From contig NZ_JAGIOP010000002.1 in NCBI RefSeq assembly GCF_017876775.1, positions 682,001-746,000 of the forward strand: DNA of 64,000 nt, in the 5' to 3' direction. A model generated the notes under the pieces. That model made no database searches and was not told the DNA's origin. It saw only the letters and a list, made by a program, of their open reading frames with translations. Made by a program: the position numbers and the translations under genes. Source of the DNA: Mycolicibacterium lutetiense (GTDB lineage Bacteria; Actinomycetota; Actinomycetes; Mycobacteriales; Mycobacteriaceae). Below, piece after piece: positions 53,833 to 63,503 of this stretch; the stretch's first letter is position 1; every line of letters starts with the position of its first letter.

Positions 53833-55604
53833 GATGGCTCGTCCTCGTATTGGATGCGGTGCAGGTCGGCATATCTGCCGCCCGCGGTCAGTAGCTCGCT
53901 GTGCGTGCCCTGTTCGACGACGCGGCCCTCCTCGAGCACGACGATCTTGTTCGCGTCACGAATTGTGCTGAGCCGGTGGGCAATCGTGATGACGGTGCGG
54001 TCTTTCATCAACCGCTGCAGCGCGGACATCACCAGACGCTCGGACTCGGCGTCCAGCGCCGCGGTCGGTTCGTCGAGGATGAGGATCGGGCTGTCGCGGA
54101 TGAGGGCACGCGCGATACCGATGCGCTGACGCTGACCGCCGGAGAGGGTGAGCCCACGCTCCCCGACCGGACTGTCGTAGCCCTGCGGCATCCCGGAGAT
54201 GAACTCATGGGCATTGGCCAGTTTGGCCATCTCGACGATCTCGTCGTGGTCGGCGTCGGGCCGGCCGAAAGCGATGTTGTCGCGGATGGTGCCCCGGAAC
54301 AAGACCGTGTCCTGCAGTACGTAGGCGATCTGACGGCGGAGTTCGTGGAGTTTGTAGTCGCGCAGGTCGACTCCGTCGACCCGGACAGTGCCCATGCTCG
54401 GGTCGTAAAACCGCGGAATCAGGCTGACCAGACTGGATTTTCCACTTCCGGTGTGTCCGACGACGCCGACGAGCTGGCCGGGTTTCACCTCGAAGGTGAC
54501 GTCACGCAGCACGGGCGTCGTGCTGTCGTAGCTGAACGCGACGCGCTCGAAGCTGATCGCGCCCTTGATGCGCTCCGCATCGATCGCGTCGGATTTCTCC
54601 TCGACCGACGTCTCCGCGGTCAGCAGCTCATTGACGCGGTCCACCCCGACCGAGGCCATCGCGATGGTGTTGGTGAGCTTGGCCAGATCCTGCACGGGCT
54701 TGAAGAACGACGCCAGGTACGAGATGAACACCGTCAACGTGCCAGCCGTCATCGCCCCCGCGAGGATGAGCGCCGACCCCCGCCACAACACGACCGCGGT
54801 ACAGGCGGCCACCACGACGCCGACGATCGGTGACACCACCGATTTCACCCGCCGCGCGTTGAGTGCGGCATCGACGGCCTGCTGGCCGGCGGTCGCCAGC
54901 TCGCGTTCCTGCATGTCCTCGCGATCGAATGCCTTGACGACACGGATGGACTGCAGGCCCTCCTCCGCGACGGCGACGATGTCGGATTCGCGTCGGCGCA
55001 CTTCGTGGGTTGCCGCCTTCACGGCCTTACGGATCCGGGACACGAACAGCAGTAGCAGGGGTGCCACGGCGAGCGCGATGAGCGTGAAGTCCCACTGCAG
55101 CCACAACATCATGGCCAACATGCCCACGATGGTCAGCAGGTCGGTTGCGATGCCCAGGGTCGAGGACGACGCGAAGCCCTGGATGGTGTCGACGTCGTCG
55201 GTGAGCGTGCTCAAGATGGGGCCGACGCGATGGGTGTCGAAGTAGTTGAGGGACAACTGCTGCAGGTGGTGGTAGGCGCGGGTGCGTAGGTCGTTGCCGA
55301 TGCGCTGGCCGACGGTTTCGGTCAGGTAGTTGGAGACATATGACGCGATTGCTGCCACCAAGGCGATGACGAACACCATGATCGCCGCGAGGCCGGCGAT
55401 GTGCATCTTGGTTTCGCCGCCCAGCAGCGGCCCCAGCAGACCATGCAGCCATCCGGGCAGCGGGTGGTGACCGACCACGCTGTCCAGCACAACCTTGAGC
55501 GGCCACGGCGCGGCGAGACCGGTGGCGATCTGCACCAGCAGCACGGCAAAGATTCCGGCGATCAGCAACCGGTAGGGGCGAATCAGCTCAAGAATCAGTC
55601 GCAT
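53829..55604 (-). CDS. Fused ABC exporter (membrane plus ATPase)
   Basis: A 591-residue half-transporter. Six membrane segments lie in about 1-320, and the ATPase domain has Walker A GHTGSGKSS, signature LSGGQRQRIGIARAL and Walker B ILILDEPTAALD, then H-loop AHRLST. Similar to MsbA/lipid-flippase or multidrug exporters; substrate unknown. ATG 55604 (MRLILELIRPYR) was chosen with AGGTGG upstream; the frame open to 55886 reads into poor-coding DNA. Coupled to the PLD gene. Confidence 0.91.
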   Translation of the reverse strand: MRLILELIRPYRLLIAGIFAVLLVQIATGLAAPWPLKVVLDSVVGHHPLPGWLHGLLGPLLGGETKMHIAGLAAIMVFVIALVAAIASYVSNYLTETVGQRIGNDLRTRAYHHLQQLSLNYFDTHRVGPILSTLTDDVDTIQGFASSSTLGIATDLLTIVGMLAMMLWLQWDFTLIALAVAPLLLLFVSRIRKAVKAATHEVRRRESDIVAVAEEGLQSIRVVKAFDREDMQERELATAGQQAVDAALNARRVKSVVSPIVGVVVAACTAVVLWRGSALILAGAMTAGTLTVFISYLASFFKPVQDLAKLTNTIAMASVGVDRVNELLTAETSVEEKSDAIDAERIKGAISFERVAFSYDSTTPVLRDVTFEVKPGQLVGVVGHTGSGKSSLVSLIPRFYDPSMGTVRVDGVDLRDYKLHELRRQIAYVLQDTVLFRGTIRDNIAFGRPDADHDEIVEMAKLANAHEFISGMPQGYDSPVGERGLTLSGGQRQRIGIARALIRDSPILILDEPTAALDAESERLVMSALQRLMKDRTVITIAHRLSTIRDANKIVVLEEGRVVEQGTHSELLTAGGRYADLHRIQYEDEPS

Positions 55605-55734
55605 CGGGAGCGCCACCTGGATTGTTGGTGTTGACGTCGAAGTTTGTCGCCACACACTACAACGTGACGATGACATCGAAGTGTCACGAACCGGGCGGCC
55701 CGGCAAGTGTCGGCAACTCCGGACGCCGACGCGT

Positions 55735-56661
55735 CTAGTGCACCGCGCCCTGAACCGAAAGTTGCTGCGCCTCACGCTCGACAGTCGTTGCAGTTTCGGC
55801 GTTTTCGCTCCATCCGGGCGGCCCGAACAGGTAGCCGAGCCGGCCGCGCCAGGTCCGCGCCCGCCAGACATCGCCGACCATCGCAACGAACTCGTGGTAG
55901 TTCACCTTGAGCGGGTTGTAGGTGTCGATGTTCTTGGTCAGGCCGTAACGGACGGGTTCGCCCTCGGCGGCGAAGGTGCCGAACATCCGGTCCCACAGGA
56001 TGAAGATGCCGGCGTAGTTCTTGTCGAGGTATGGGTTGTTGGCTCCGTGGTGCACGCGATGGTGCGACGGGGTGTTGAACACGTACTCGATCCCACGCGG
56101 AAGCCGATCGACCCGCTCGGTGTGGATCGGGAATTGGTAGAGCAGCACGATCGCCTGCGACAGGAAGACCAACCAGGCCGGGACGCCGATCAGCGCCACT
56201 CCCACGTACCCGATGGTGGCCAGGAACGATCCGGGAATCAGCCAGGACAACCGCATGGCGGTGGACAGGTTGAAGTACTGGCTCGAGTGGTGCACGTTGT
56301 GCGCGGCCCAGAACATCCGAATGCGGTGCGACATCCGGTGCTGCAGGTAGTACGCAAGGTCGGCCAGCACGATCGCCAGCACCCAGACCCACCAGTGCGA
56401 TGCCGAGAGATGCAGCGGCGTCACGGATGCGGCGATCGCAACCATCGGAACGGTGATGAATTTGTCCAGCGGCCGAAGGATAAAGCCAAGTACATAGATC
56501 GACAGGTTCGTGGCACTGTCCCGCCAGGAGATCCCCGCCAGGGGCCGGGCTGATCCCTTTCCGCCCTTGCCGTCTTTGTCGAAGCGATAGCTGAGGAATT
56601 CGACCGCCAAGAGCACGAAGTAGGCCGGCATGGCGTAAAGCCCGATCCGCAATGGGTCCAT
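55735..56661 (-). CDS. Fatty acid hydroxylase/sterol desaturase-like protein
   Basis: A 308-residue membrane di-iron oxygenase. Histidine motifs HRMSH, HNVHHSSQYFN and HRVHHG are seen, with about four to five hydrophobic segments. In mycobacteria similar proteins act on sterols or fatty acids; the substrate here is unknown. Preceded 5 bases upstream by a TetR gene on the same strand, so probably repressed by it. Confidence 0.88.
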   Translation of the reverse strand: MDPLRIGLYAMPAYFVLLAVEFLSYRFDKDGKGGKGSARPLAGISWRDSATNLSIYVLGFILRPLDKFITVPMVAIAASVTPLHLSASHWWVWVLAIVLADLAYYLQHRMSHRIRMFWAAHNVHHSSQYFNLSTAMRLSWLIPGSFLATIGYVGVALIGVPAWLVFLSQAIVLLYQFPIHTERVDRLPRGIEYVFNTPSHHRVHHGANNPYLDKNYAGIFILWDRMFGTFAAEGEPVRYGLTKNIDTYNPLKVNYHEFVAMVGDVWRARTWRGRLGYLFGPPGWSENAETATTVEREAQQLSVQGAVH

Positions 56662-56666
56662 GGCAA

Positions 56667-57329
56667 TTACTCCTTTTCCGCGGATGTCTCCGCCGACGCC
56701 TTGGGCATTCCCGCCAACTGCCAGGCCAGCGCCTCACCGAAAAGATCCTCGGGCACCCGGGTCGGATCGATGCGGCGCTGCCGGATCAGTCCCTGGAAGA
56801 GCGCGAGTACCACCACGGCGAATCCGTCTGCCGAGACGCTGTCGTCGATGTTGTTGCACGCCAGCGCTTCGGCGAGGATCTCGCGCAGTGAGGCCAGTGT
56901 GCGCGCCGACCGCTCCTGCAAAATTCGCATGGCATCGGGATTGCGCACGGCGTGCAACCAGAATTCGGCCTGGATCGCCTCGAACTCGATGTCGTTGTCG
57001 GCAATCTCGACGAGCACCTGGCCCAGGGCGGTCAGCGGTCCCCCCTCGGCGCCCTCGGAGACAGACCGGACCACCTGGTCGAGCCGACCGGATGCACGCT
57101 CATTCATCAGCTCGGAGAACAACTGCTCCTTGTTGGAGAAGTTCGAATACACCGCCCCGACCGAATACCCCGCTGCGGCGGCGATCTCGTCCACCGACGC
57201 CGCGGCGTAGCCCTTGCGGGCGCAAGTCTCGGCGGCGGCATCCAGGAGAGCAGCCCGGGTCCGGGCCTGCGCCTCGGCTCTCGTCAGCCGTACCGGTGCC
57301 GCAGCTGCGTTACCTGGATCGTCGACCAT
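56667..57329 (-). CDS. TetR-family regulator
   Basis: A 220-residue TetR protein: HTH near 25-65 (LLDAAAETCARKGYAAASVD, then GYSVGAVYSNFSNKEQLFSEL). A Pro/Ala-rich start and helical ligand domain follow. ATG 57329 directly abuts an inverted repeat, so an autoregulatory operator is likely. It precedes the fatty-acid-hydroxylase-like gene by 5 bases on the same strand. Confidence 0.92.
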   Translation of the reverse strand: MVDDPGNAAAAPVRLTRAEAQARTRAALLDAAAETCARKGYAAASVDEIAAAAGYSVGAVYSNFSNKEQLFSELMNERASGRLDQVVRSVSEGAEGGPLTALGQVLVEIADNDIEFEAIQAEFWLHAVRNPDAMRILQERSARTLASLREILAEALACNNIDDSVSADGFAVVVLALFQGLIRQRRIDPTRVPEDLFGEALAWQLAGMPKASAETSAEKE

Positions 57330-57357
57330 ATTTCAGATAGTAATCGTTATCCGAAAT
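57330..57357. promoter_or_regulatory. Operator abutting the TetR start
   Basis: ATTTCAGATA (57330-57339), eight bases, TATCCGAAAT (57348-57357): arms complementary except for one pair. The left arm begins immediately upstream of the ATG, giving a site that would block transcription start. No ribosome site is present, so the transcript may be leaderless. Confidence 0.6.
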
Positions 57358-57448
57358 TGTCGGCTAGCCGCGGCAGCCGAAACCAACTCGATCCGATTAG
57401 TGTCCCCAGGGAGATTGAGGTGCTGCTGACACGGGGGTAGGGACACAG

Positions 57449-58357
57449 ATGGAATCGATCGAGACTGTCCGCGAACGCGTCGCGACCGCCGGACGTCAAC
57501 ACCTGGGCGACGAACTCGGAGCGCGATGGACGTCGATGTTGGCCGAGGGCACCCGTTTACGGGCATCCCAGCCCCCCGCGAAACGTCGGTTTGCGCTTCG
57601 GCGAAGCGCCGGCCCAGCACCGGTCGGCCGGCTGGGCGGACCTGCGCCCCTTCCGCGAGACGCGGCATGGCCGGTCTGGGAGGGATACGGTCCGCTGGCG
57701 CACATCGCCACCCTCGATTGCCGGGAGCTCGTCCGGTACGTGCCGGAGTCGCTCAAGGCTGCCGGATTCCCTCGGGACGGGCTCCTGTCGTTCTTCTACT
57801 TCGACGGCCAGGTCGACGATGGCGTCGAGGTCGTCGGCGCACAGTTCGGAACGAATGATGGCGCGAGAGTGATCCATACCCCGGCGGATCTGCCGGTCGC
57901 CCTGACCGAGCCTCCGTCGCCGATCACCGCCTACCCGGAAGTTGAGCTTCGGGCTGAACCGGTCCTCACCTGGCCGACGTCGGAGCACCCGGACCTAGAC
58001 GATGAAAACTGGCCAACCGAGGGATGGAGTGGGCTGTTCGAAACCTTGGATGCCGTGCGGCAGGCAAGTCCCGGACCGCTACATCAGATCGGTGGTCACC
58101 CAGACCCCGTCCAAGGCCCCGTCGAGGTCGAAACCGCCTATGGGCAGCTAACGGATGGCGGCCGAAACGAACTCGATTGGAGCGATCCGGCCGTGACGAC
58201 CGAGTCACGGGAATGGCAGCTGCTCGCCCAGTTCGACACCGATGAGAATGCCGGATTCATGTGGGGTGACTGCGGTGTTCTCTACTTCATGATCCGGCCA
58301 CAAGATCTCGCGGCAGGGGCGTTCGACCGCGTGAGCTTCACGTGGCAGTGCGGGTAA
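57449..58357 (+). CDS. DUF1963 (YwqG-like) protein
   Basis: 302 residues. The family signature is visible: RLGGPAPLPRDAAWPVWEGYGPLAHIATLD near 70, GLLSFFYFD, HQIGGHPDPVQG, and the C-terminal LLAQFDTDENAGFMWGDCGVLYFMI. ATG 57449 with GGGGGTAGGG upstream. Divergent from the TetR gene and convergent with whiA (6-base gap). Biological role unknown. Confidence 0.85.
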   Translation: MESIETVRERVATAGRQHLGDELGARWTSMLAEGTRLRASQPPAKRRFALRRSAGPAPVGRLGGPAPLPRDAAWPVWEGYGPLAHIATLDCRELVRYVPESLKAAGFPRDGLLSFFYFDGQVDDGVEVVGAQFGTNDGARVIHTPADLPVALTEPPSPITAYPEVELRAEPVLTWPTSEHPDLDDENWPTEGWSGLFETLDAVRQASPGPLHQIGGHPDPVQGPVEVETAYGQLTDGGRNELDWSDPAVTTESREWQLLAQFDTDENAGFMWGDCGVLYFMIRPQDLAAGAFDRVSFTWQCG

Positions 58358-58363
58358 CGACGT

Positions 58364-59341
58364 TCAGGCGTCGTCGAGCAGGTCCGGGGTCACCGCTGAC
58401 TCGGTGTCGGGCAGCCCTTCCTGCTTGGCTTTGCGATCGGCCATCGACAGCAGGCGCCGGATACGTCCGGCCACAGCATCTTTCGTCATCACCGGGTCGG
58501 CAAGCCGGCCCAGCTCCTCGAGAGATGCCTGCCGGTGCTCGACCCGAAGCTTGCCTGCCGCTGCCAGGTGATCGGGCACTCCGTCACCCAGGATGTCCAA
58601 CGCACGCTCCACCCGGGCCGCCGCAGCCACCGCGGCCCGCGCCGACCGGCGCAGGTTCGCATCGTCGAAATTGGCCAGCCGGTTGGCCGTGGCACGGACC
58701 TCGCGGCGCATGCGCCGCTCCTCCCACGTCAGCCGCGTATCCTGGGCGCCCATCCGGGTCAGCAACGCGCCGATCGCCTCCCCGTCACGCACCACCACCC
58801 GGTCAGCACCACGCACCTCACGTGCCTTGGCACTGATCCCGAGCCGCCGAGCTGCGCCCACCAGGGCCAGGGCAGCCTCCGGGCCGGGGCAACTGACCTC
58901 GAGCGCCGAGGACCGCCCCGGCTCGGTCAGCGATCCATGGGCGAGGAAAGCACCGCGCCACGCAGCCTCGGCATCGCCGACGCTGCCGCCGACCACCTGC
59001 GCGGGCAGTCCACGCACCGGGCGTCCACGAAGGTCGAGCAATCCGGTCTGCCTCGCCAACGCCTCACCGTCGGCGGCCACCCGCACCACATAACGGGTGT
59101 TCTTGCGGATGCCGCTGGCCGACAGCACGTGCACCACCGCGTTGTACCCGTACAGGTCGTGGATGTCCTTGCGCAGACGCCGCGCGATGATCCCGAGATC
59201 CACCTCGGCTTCCACCACCACCCGGCCGGCCACGATGTGCAGGCCGCCGGCAAAACGCAACAACGACGCCACCTCCGCGCGGCGAGCGCTCACCGAGTTG
59301 ACTACCAGGCGGCTCAGCTCGTCCTTCACTTCGGCTGTCAT
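58364..59341 (-). CDS. whiA: WhiA-family DNA-binding protein
   Basis: 325 residues: N-terminal LAGLIDADG-like domain and C-terminal HTH ([25 protein letters not shown]). Required for sporulation septation in streptomycetes and conserved in non-sporulating actinobacteria. ATG 59341 overlaps the yvcK-type stop (ATGA). Last of the uvrC-rapZ-yvcK-whiA run. Confidence 0.93.
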   Translation of the reverse strand: MTAEVKDELSRLVVNSVSARRAEVASLLRFAGGLHIVAGRVVVEAEVDLGIIARRLRKDIHDLYGYNAVVHVLSASGIRKNTRYVVRVAADGEALARQTGLLDLRGRPVRGLPAQVVGGSVGDAEAAWRGAFLAHGSLTEPGRSSALEVSCPGPEAALALVGAARRLGISAKAREVRGADRVVVRDGEAIGALLTRMGAQDTRLTWEERRMRREVRATANRLANFDDANLRRSARAAVAAAARVERALDILGDGVPDHLAAAGKLRVEHRQASLEELGRLADPVMTKDAVAGRIRRLLSMADRKAKQEGLPDTESAVTPDLLDDA

Positions 59342-60399
59342 CGCCACGGATCGTCCCCTCTCGGTGTTTTCGGCGCCGGCTCCTGGTGCGCGACGTCGAC
59401 CGACCTCGCAGCTGGCGTGGGAACGGTCGACTCCGGCACTACCCGGCCGGGCGCCGTCGCGCGCAACCGAACTCCCTCCAGCACCGCAGCCAACTTGGCC
59501 GGGTCATGTAAAGGTGTACCAGGTCGAGACACGTCAGCAAACTCAACTCGGGCATTGAGGATGTTGGCCGTGCGGACGAGTTGCTCTCGTTCGCGGTCGC
59601 TCGGCACTCGGCTGGCATCGACGATGATGTCATGCACGCTGAAGTCCGGAGCATGCTGGGCCAGAACGTGGATGTGACGTTCGGCCGAGAACCCCGCCGT
59701 CTCACCCGGCTCTGCCGCCAGATTCAACACGAGCGCACGCCGCGCCGTCGTCGCCCGCAAGGCCGCCGCCAACTGCGGCACCAACACATGCGGGATCACA
59801 CTGGTGAACCACGACCCCGGGCCGAGCACCACGAGATCGGCACTCATGATGGCCTCCACCGCCTGCCGAGTGGCCGGCGGATCCCCTGGCAGCAACCGCA
59901 CCCGCCGCACCTTGCCCACTGTGGTGGCGATCGCCACCTGACCGCGGATCACCCGGCTCATCCTGGGGTCGGACTCCAGACCGGCGACATCGGCCTCGAT
60001 CTGCAGGGCGATCGGGCACATCGGCAGGACCCGGCCCTTCACCCCGAGAATCCGCCCGAGCTCGTCGAGCGCTGCTACCGGGTCGGCCAGCACCTCGTTG
60101 AGGCCTGCCAACAACAGATTGCCGATCGGATGACCGGCCAGCGCACCGCTGCCACCGAACCGGTGCTGAAAGATTGTCGCCCACAATCGGCCATGCGGAC
60201 TGTCAGAAGCCAAGGCCGCCAACGCCATTCGCAAGTCACCGGGAGGCACCACATCGAGTTCGCTGCGCAGCCGGCCCGATGAACCGCCGTCGTCGGCAAC
60301 CGTCACCACGGCCGTCACGTGCGGGCTGAGCCGCCGAGCCGCCGACAAGGTGGCGTACAACCCGTGCCCTCCACCGAGGGCGACGATCCGCGGGGTCAT
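59338..60399 (-). CDS. YvcK/CuvA-family protein (Rv1422 type)
   Basis: 353 residues. The N-terminal GGGHG (9-13) and [10 protein letters not shown] are typical of the YvcK UDP-sugar-binding fold, and [17 protein letters not shown] and the catalytic-like region follow. In M. tuberculosis CuvA is linked to cell envelope and nutrient use. A charged C-terminal tail of about 35 residues is present. Overlaps rapZ and whiA by 4 bases each. Confidence 0.92.
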   Translation of the reverse strand: MTPRIVALGGGHGLYATLSAARRLSPHVTAVVTVADDGGSSGRLRSELDVVPPGDLRMALAALASDSPHGRLWATIFQHRFGGSGALAGHPIGNLLLAGLNEVLADPVAALDELGRILGVKGRVLPMCPIALQIEADVAGLESDPRMSRVIRGQVAIATTVGKVRRVRLLPGDPPATRQAVEAIMSADLVVLGPGSWFTSVIPHVLVPQLAAALRATTARRALVLNLAAEPGETAGFSAERHIHVLAQHAPDFSVHDIIVDASRVPSDREREQLVRTANILNARVEFADVSRPGTPLHDPAKLAAVLEGVRLRATAPGRVVPESTVPTPAARSVDVAHQEPAPKTPRGDDPWR

Positions 60400-61310
60400 T
60401 CGCGACCCAGATCCCGGTGCAGCACATGAACGGTGAGCCCGTCACCACCCTGCAACCGCTCCGCCAACGCCTCGGCCATCGCCACGCTGCGGTGTTTGCC
60501 GCCCGTACACCCGATGGCGACGGTCATATAACGCTTCCCCTCCCGGCGGTAACCGGCGATCACCACGTCCAACAGACGATGGTAGGTGTCGAGAAATTCT
60601 CTGGCCCCAGGTTGGCCTAGCACGTAGTCACGCACATCCGGATGTTGACCGCTGTGCGGTCGCAACGCATCCACCCAGTGCGGGTTCGGCAGGAACCGCA
60701 CATCCATCACGGTGTCCGCATCCATCGGCAGTCCGTACTTGTAACCGAAGGACTCCACGGTGACATTCGTGTAGGCGACGGTCTCACCGCCGAACGCACG
60801 CTCGATACTCTCACGCAGCGCAGGAACCGGGAGCGCAGACGTGTCGATCACCAGATCGGCCGCCGCGCGGACCGGTGCCAGCAACGCCCGCTCGGCGGCG
60901 ATCCCCTCGGCCAGGGTCTGCGTGCCCTGCAGCGGGTGACTGCGGCGGTTCTGCTCGTAGCGGCGCACCAGAATGTCGTCGGACGCCTCCAGGAACAACA
61001 CCCGCGGAGTGATACTCCGCGCCGCCAACTCGTTGCGCACCCAGTCCAGATCACCGGTGAAGCCCCGCGACCGCACATCCATCACCACGGCCAGCTGGGT
61101 GATCCGCGATCCCGCGGCCAACCCCAACTCGACCATGCGGGCAATCAGCTCAGGCGGCAGGTTGTCGGCGACATACCAGCCGAGGTCCTCCAACACCTTG
61201 GCGGCGGTACCACGCCCGGCCCCCGACAGACCGGTGACCAGAACCACGTCGATACCCGAATCCGCGTCCGCACCACCGATGATGCTGCCCTCGCGCACGT
61301 GTTCGTTCAT
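60396..61310 (-). CDS. rapZ: RapZ-family RNase adapter/P-loop protein
   Basis: 304 residues. Walker A GLSGAGRGTAAK (about 28-39) and the C-terminal IGCTGGKHRSVAMAE are diagnostic. E. coli RapZ directs RNase E to sRNAs; in actinobacteria the function is less certain. It lies between uvrC (37-base gap) and yvcK with a 4-base overlap. Confidence 0.93.
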   Translation of the reverse strand: MNEHVREGSIIGGADADSGIDVVLVTGLSGAGRGTAAKVLEDLGWYVADNLPPELIARMVELGLAAGSRITQLAVVMDVRSRGFTGDLDWVRNELAARSITPRVLFLEASDDILVRRYEQNRRSHPLQGTQTLAEGIAAERALLAPVRAAADLVIDTSALPVPALRESIERAFGGETVAYTNVTVESFGYKYGLPMDADTVMDVRFLPNPHWVDALRPHSGQHPDVRDYVLGQPGAREFLDTYHRLLDVVIAGYRREGKRYMTVAIGCTGGKHRSVAMAEALAERLQGGDGLTVHVLHRDLGRE

Positions 61311-61347
61311 GCGCGATCCGCCTGGCTTGTCATGTCCCCGTTACCTG

Positions 61348-63453
61348 TCATCCCGACACCGTCCGTCGATCATCCTCGATAACCGTTGCGGGCACCCCTG
61401 AATCGCCCAGTCCGGTGTTGTTCTCACTTGGTTGCTCGCCGCCCGGCTCGATTGGCGGCTCGATTGGCGGCTCGCCGCCGAGCGCAGCCAGGACCGCCCT
61501 CGCCGTCGCCACACCGATCCCCGGCACCGCCGTGATCTCCTCCACCGTCGCTTCCTTGAGTCGGGCCACCGAACCGAAATGCGTCACCAACGCCTTGCGG
61601 CGCTGTTCACCCAACCCACGCACCGAGTCGAGTGCCGACGCGGTCATCCGCTTGGACCGCTTGCTGCGGTGATAGCTGATCGCGAACCTGTGCGCCTCGT
61701 CGCGCACACGCTGCAACAGATACAACCCTTCGCTGTTGCGCGGGAGAATAATCGGTTCGGGCGCCACTCCTTCTTCAGCGGGTACCCACACCTCCTCGAG
61801 GCGCTTGGCCAACCCGATCACCGCGACATCGGTGACACCCAGTTCGTCGAGCACCGCCGCAGCCGCGTTGACCTGAGGGGCACCGCCGTCCACCACGAAC
61901 AGATTGGGCGGATAGGCGAACCGGCGCGGCCGCTGATCAGTACCCGCCTCGGGCTGCGCATCGCTCACGTGCCGCAGGAAACGACGCCGTGTCACCTCGG
62001 CGATCGAGGCAACGTCGTCGGAGCGGCCTTCACCGGCAGCCTCACGGATCGCGTAATGCCGGTAATCCGACTTGCGCGGCAACCCATCCTCGAACACCAC
62101 CAGTGAGGCCACCACATCCGTGCCCTGCACGTGGCTGATATCCACACATTCGATCCGCAGCGGCGCATCGGCCAGGCCCAGGGAGTCCTGAATACTCTGC
62201 AGCGCTTCCGATCTCGCGTTGAAGTCACCGGCCCGCTTGAGCTTGTGCTGGGTCAGCGCCTCACGCGCATTGCGTTGGACAGTCTCGGACAGCGTGCGTT
62301 TGTCGCCCCGGACCGGCACCCGCAGGCTCACCCGCGAACCACGAAGCCCCGACAGCCAGGCCGCCAGTTCCTCGGCATTCGGCGGGAGCACCGGCACCAG
62401 CACCTCCCGCGGCACCGGGTTGGTCGCCTCATCGGCGGCACCCCCCAGTTCAGCCTGGTCACCGTAGAACTGGGTGAGGAACTGCTCGACCAATTGTTGT
62501 CGCCCGGATTCACTACCGTCCGCTGTCGCCGCCGGGGCGGCTCCGGGACCGGAATCACGGGTTTCCTCCGGCTCCGAAGGCTTCTCGACGATCCAGCCGC
62601 GCTGGCCGCGCACCCGGCCACCACGCACGTGGAACACCTGCACCGCGGCCTCGAGATCGTCGTCGGCAAACGCCACCACATCGGCATCGGTGCCGTCACC
62701 GAGCACCACGGCCTGCTTCTCCAGCGCACGCTTGAGCGCTGCGATGTCATCGCGCAGTCGGGCGGCCCGCTCGAAGTTCAACTCCTCGGCGGCCGCGGCC
62801 ATCTGCTGTTCCATGTCGCGGGCCAGCCGGTCGGTCTTGCCCGAAAGAAAATCACAGAAGTCCAGAACGATCCGCCGGTGCTCCTCAGCACTGACCCGGC
62901 CGACGCACGGCGCCGAGCACTTGTCGATGTAGCCGAGTAGGCACGGACGGTCGATCTGCCTGTGCCGCTTGAATACTCCCGCCGAACAGGTCCTGGCCGG
63001 GAACACCCGGGTCAGCAGGTCGAGCGTCTCGCGGATGGCCCAGGCATGCGAATACGGGCCGAAGTACCGCACCCCCTTGCGTCGGGGCCCGCGGTACACC
63101 ATCAGCCGCGGGTACTCCTCGTTGAGCGTGACCGCCAGCACCGGGTACGTCTTGTCATCGCGGTAGCGGATGTTGAAGCGTGGATCGAACTCCTTGATCC
63201 AGTTGTACTCCAACTGCAGTGCCTCGACCTCCGTGCTGACCACGGTCCACTCGACACTGCCCGCCGTCATCACCATCTGCCGGGTGCGCGGCGCCAGACT
63301 CGTGATGTCGGCGAAGTACGACGTCAGCCGACTGCGCAGGCTCTTGGCCTTACCGACGTAGATGACCCGACCGTGCGGGTCCCGGAACCGGTACACGCCC
63401 GGCTCCACTGGTATCGATCCGGGCGCCGGCCGGTACGTCGCTGGATCGGGCAC
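61348..63453 (-). CDS. uvrC: Excinuclease ABC subunit UvrC
   Basis: 701 residues: GIY-YIG nuclease near 15-95 ([21 protein letters not shown]), UVR motif about 207-240, an acidic Gly/Ala/Glu insert (about 290-320), the UvrC endonuclease domain, and HhH at the C-terminus ([16 protein letters not shown]). The tail is extended by a Pro/Glu-rich stretch made by a tandem repeat. Longer than the 646-residue M. tuberculosis protein. Makes both incisions in nucleotide excision repair with UvrAB. Confidence 0.95.
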   Translation of the reverse strand: MPDPATYRPAPGSIPVEPGVYRFRDPHGRVIYVGKAKSLRSRLTSYFADITSLAPRTRQMVMTAGSVEWTVVSTEVEALQLEYNWIKEFDPRFNIRYRDDKTYPVLAVTLNEEYPRLMVYRGPRRKGVRYFGPYSHAWAIRETLDLLTRVFPARTCSAGVFKRHRQIDRPCLLGYIDKCSAPCVGRVSAEEHRRIVLDFCDFLSGKTDRLARDMEQQMAAAAEELNFERAARLRDDIAALKRALEKQAVVLGDGTDADVVAFADDDLEAAVQVFHVRGGRVRGQRGWIVEKPSEPEETRDSGPGAAPAATADGSESGRQQLVEQFLTQFYGDQAELGGAADEATNPVPREVLVPVLPPNAEELAAWLSGLRGSRVSLRVPVRGDKRTLSETVQRNAREALTQHKLKRAGDFNARSEALQSIQDSLGLADAPLRIECVDISHVQGTDVVASLVVFEDGLPRKSDYRHYAIREAAGEGRSDDVASIAEVTRRRFLRHVSDAQPEAGTDQRPRRFAYPPNLFVVDGGAPQVNAAAAVLDELGVTDVAVIGLAKRLEEVWVPAEEGVAPEPIILPRNSEGLYLLQRVRDEAHRFAISYHRSKRSKRMTASALDSVRGLGEQRRKALVTHFGSVARLKEATVEEITAVPGIGVATARAVLAALGGEPPIEPPIEPGGEQPSENNTGLGDSGVPATVIEDDRRTVSG
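61445..61474. repeat. 12-bp tandem repeat in the uvrC tail
   Basis: GGCTCGATTGGC at 61445-61456 and 61457-61468, then a third partial copy (GGCTCG). On the coding strand this gives the repeated PPIE residues at the C-terminus. Such repeats can vary in copy number. Confidence 0.7.
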
Positions 63454-63503
63454 GGTTTCCAGGTTACTGCCGCGATCCGACTCAACTCCGCTACCGTCGA
63501 ACT

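Noticed and set aside
61348..63453. Frameshift in uvrC because of its length
   Set aside because: The frame is continuous with all domains in order; the extra length is an internal acidic insert and a repeated tail.
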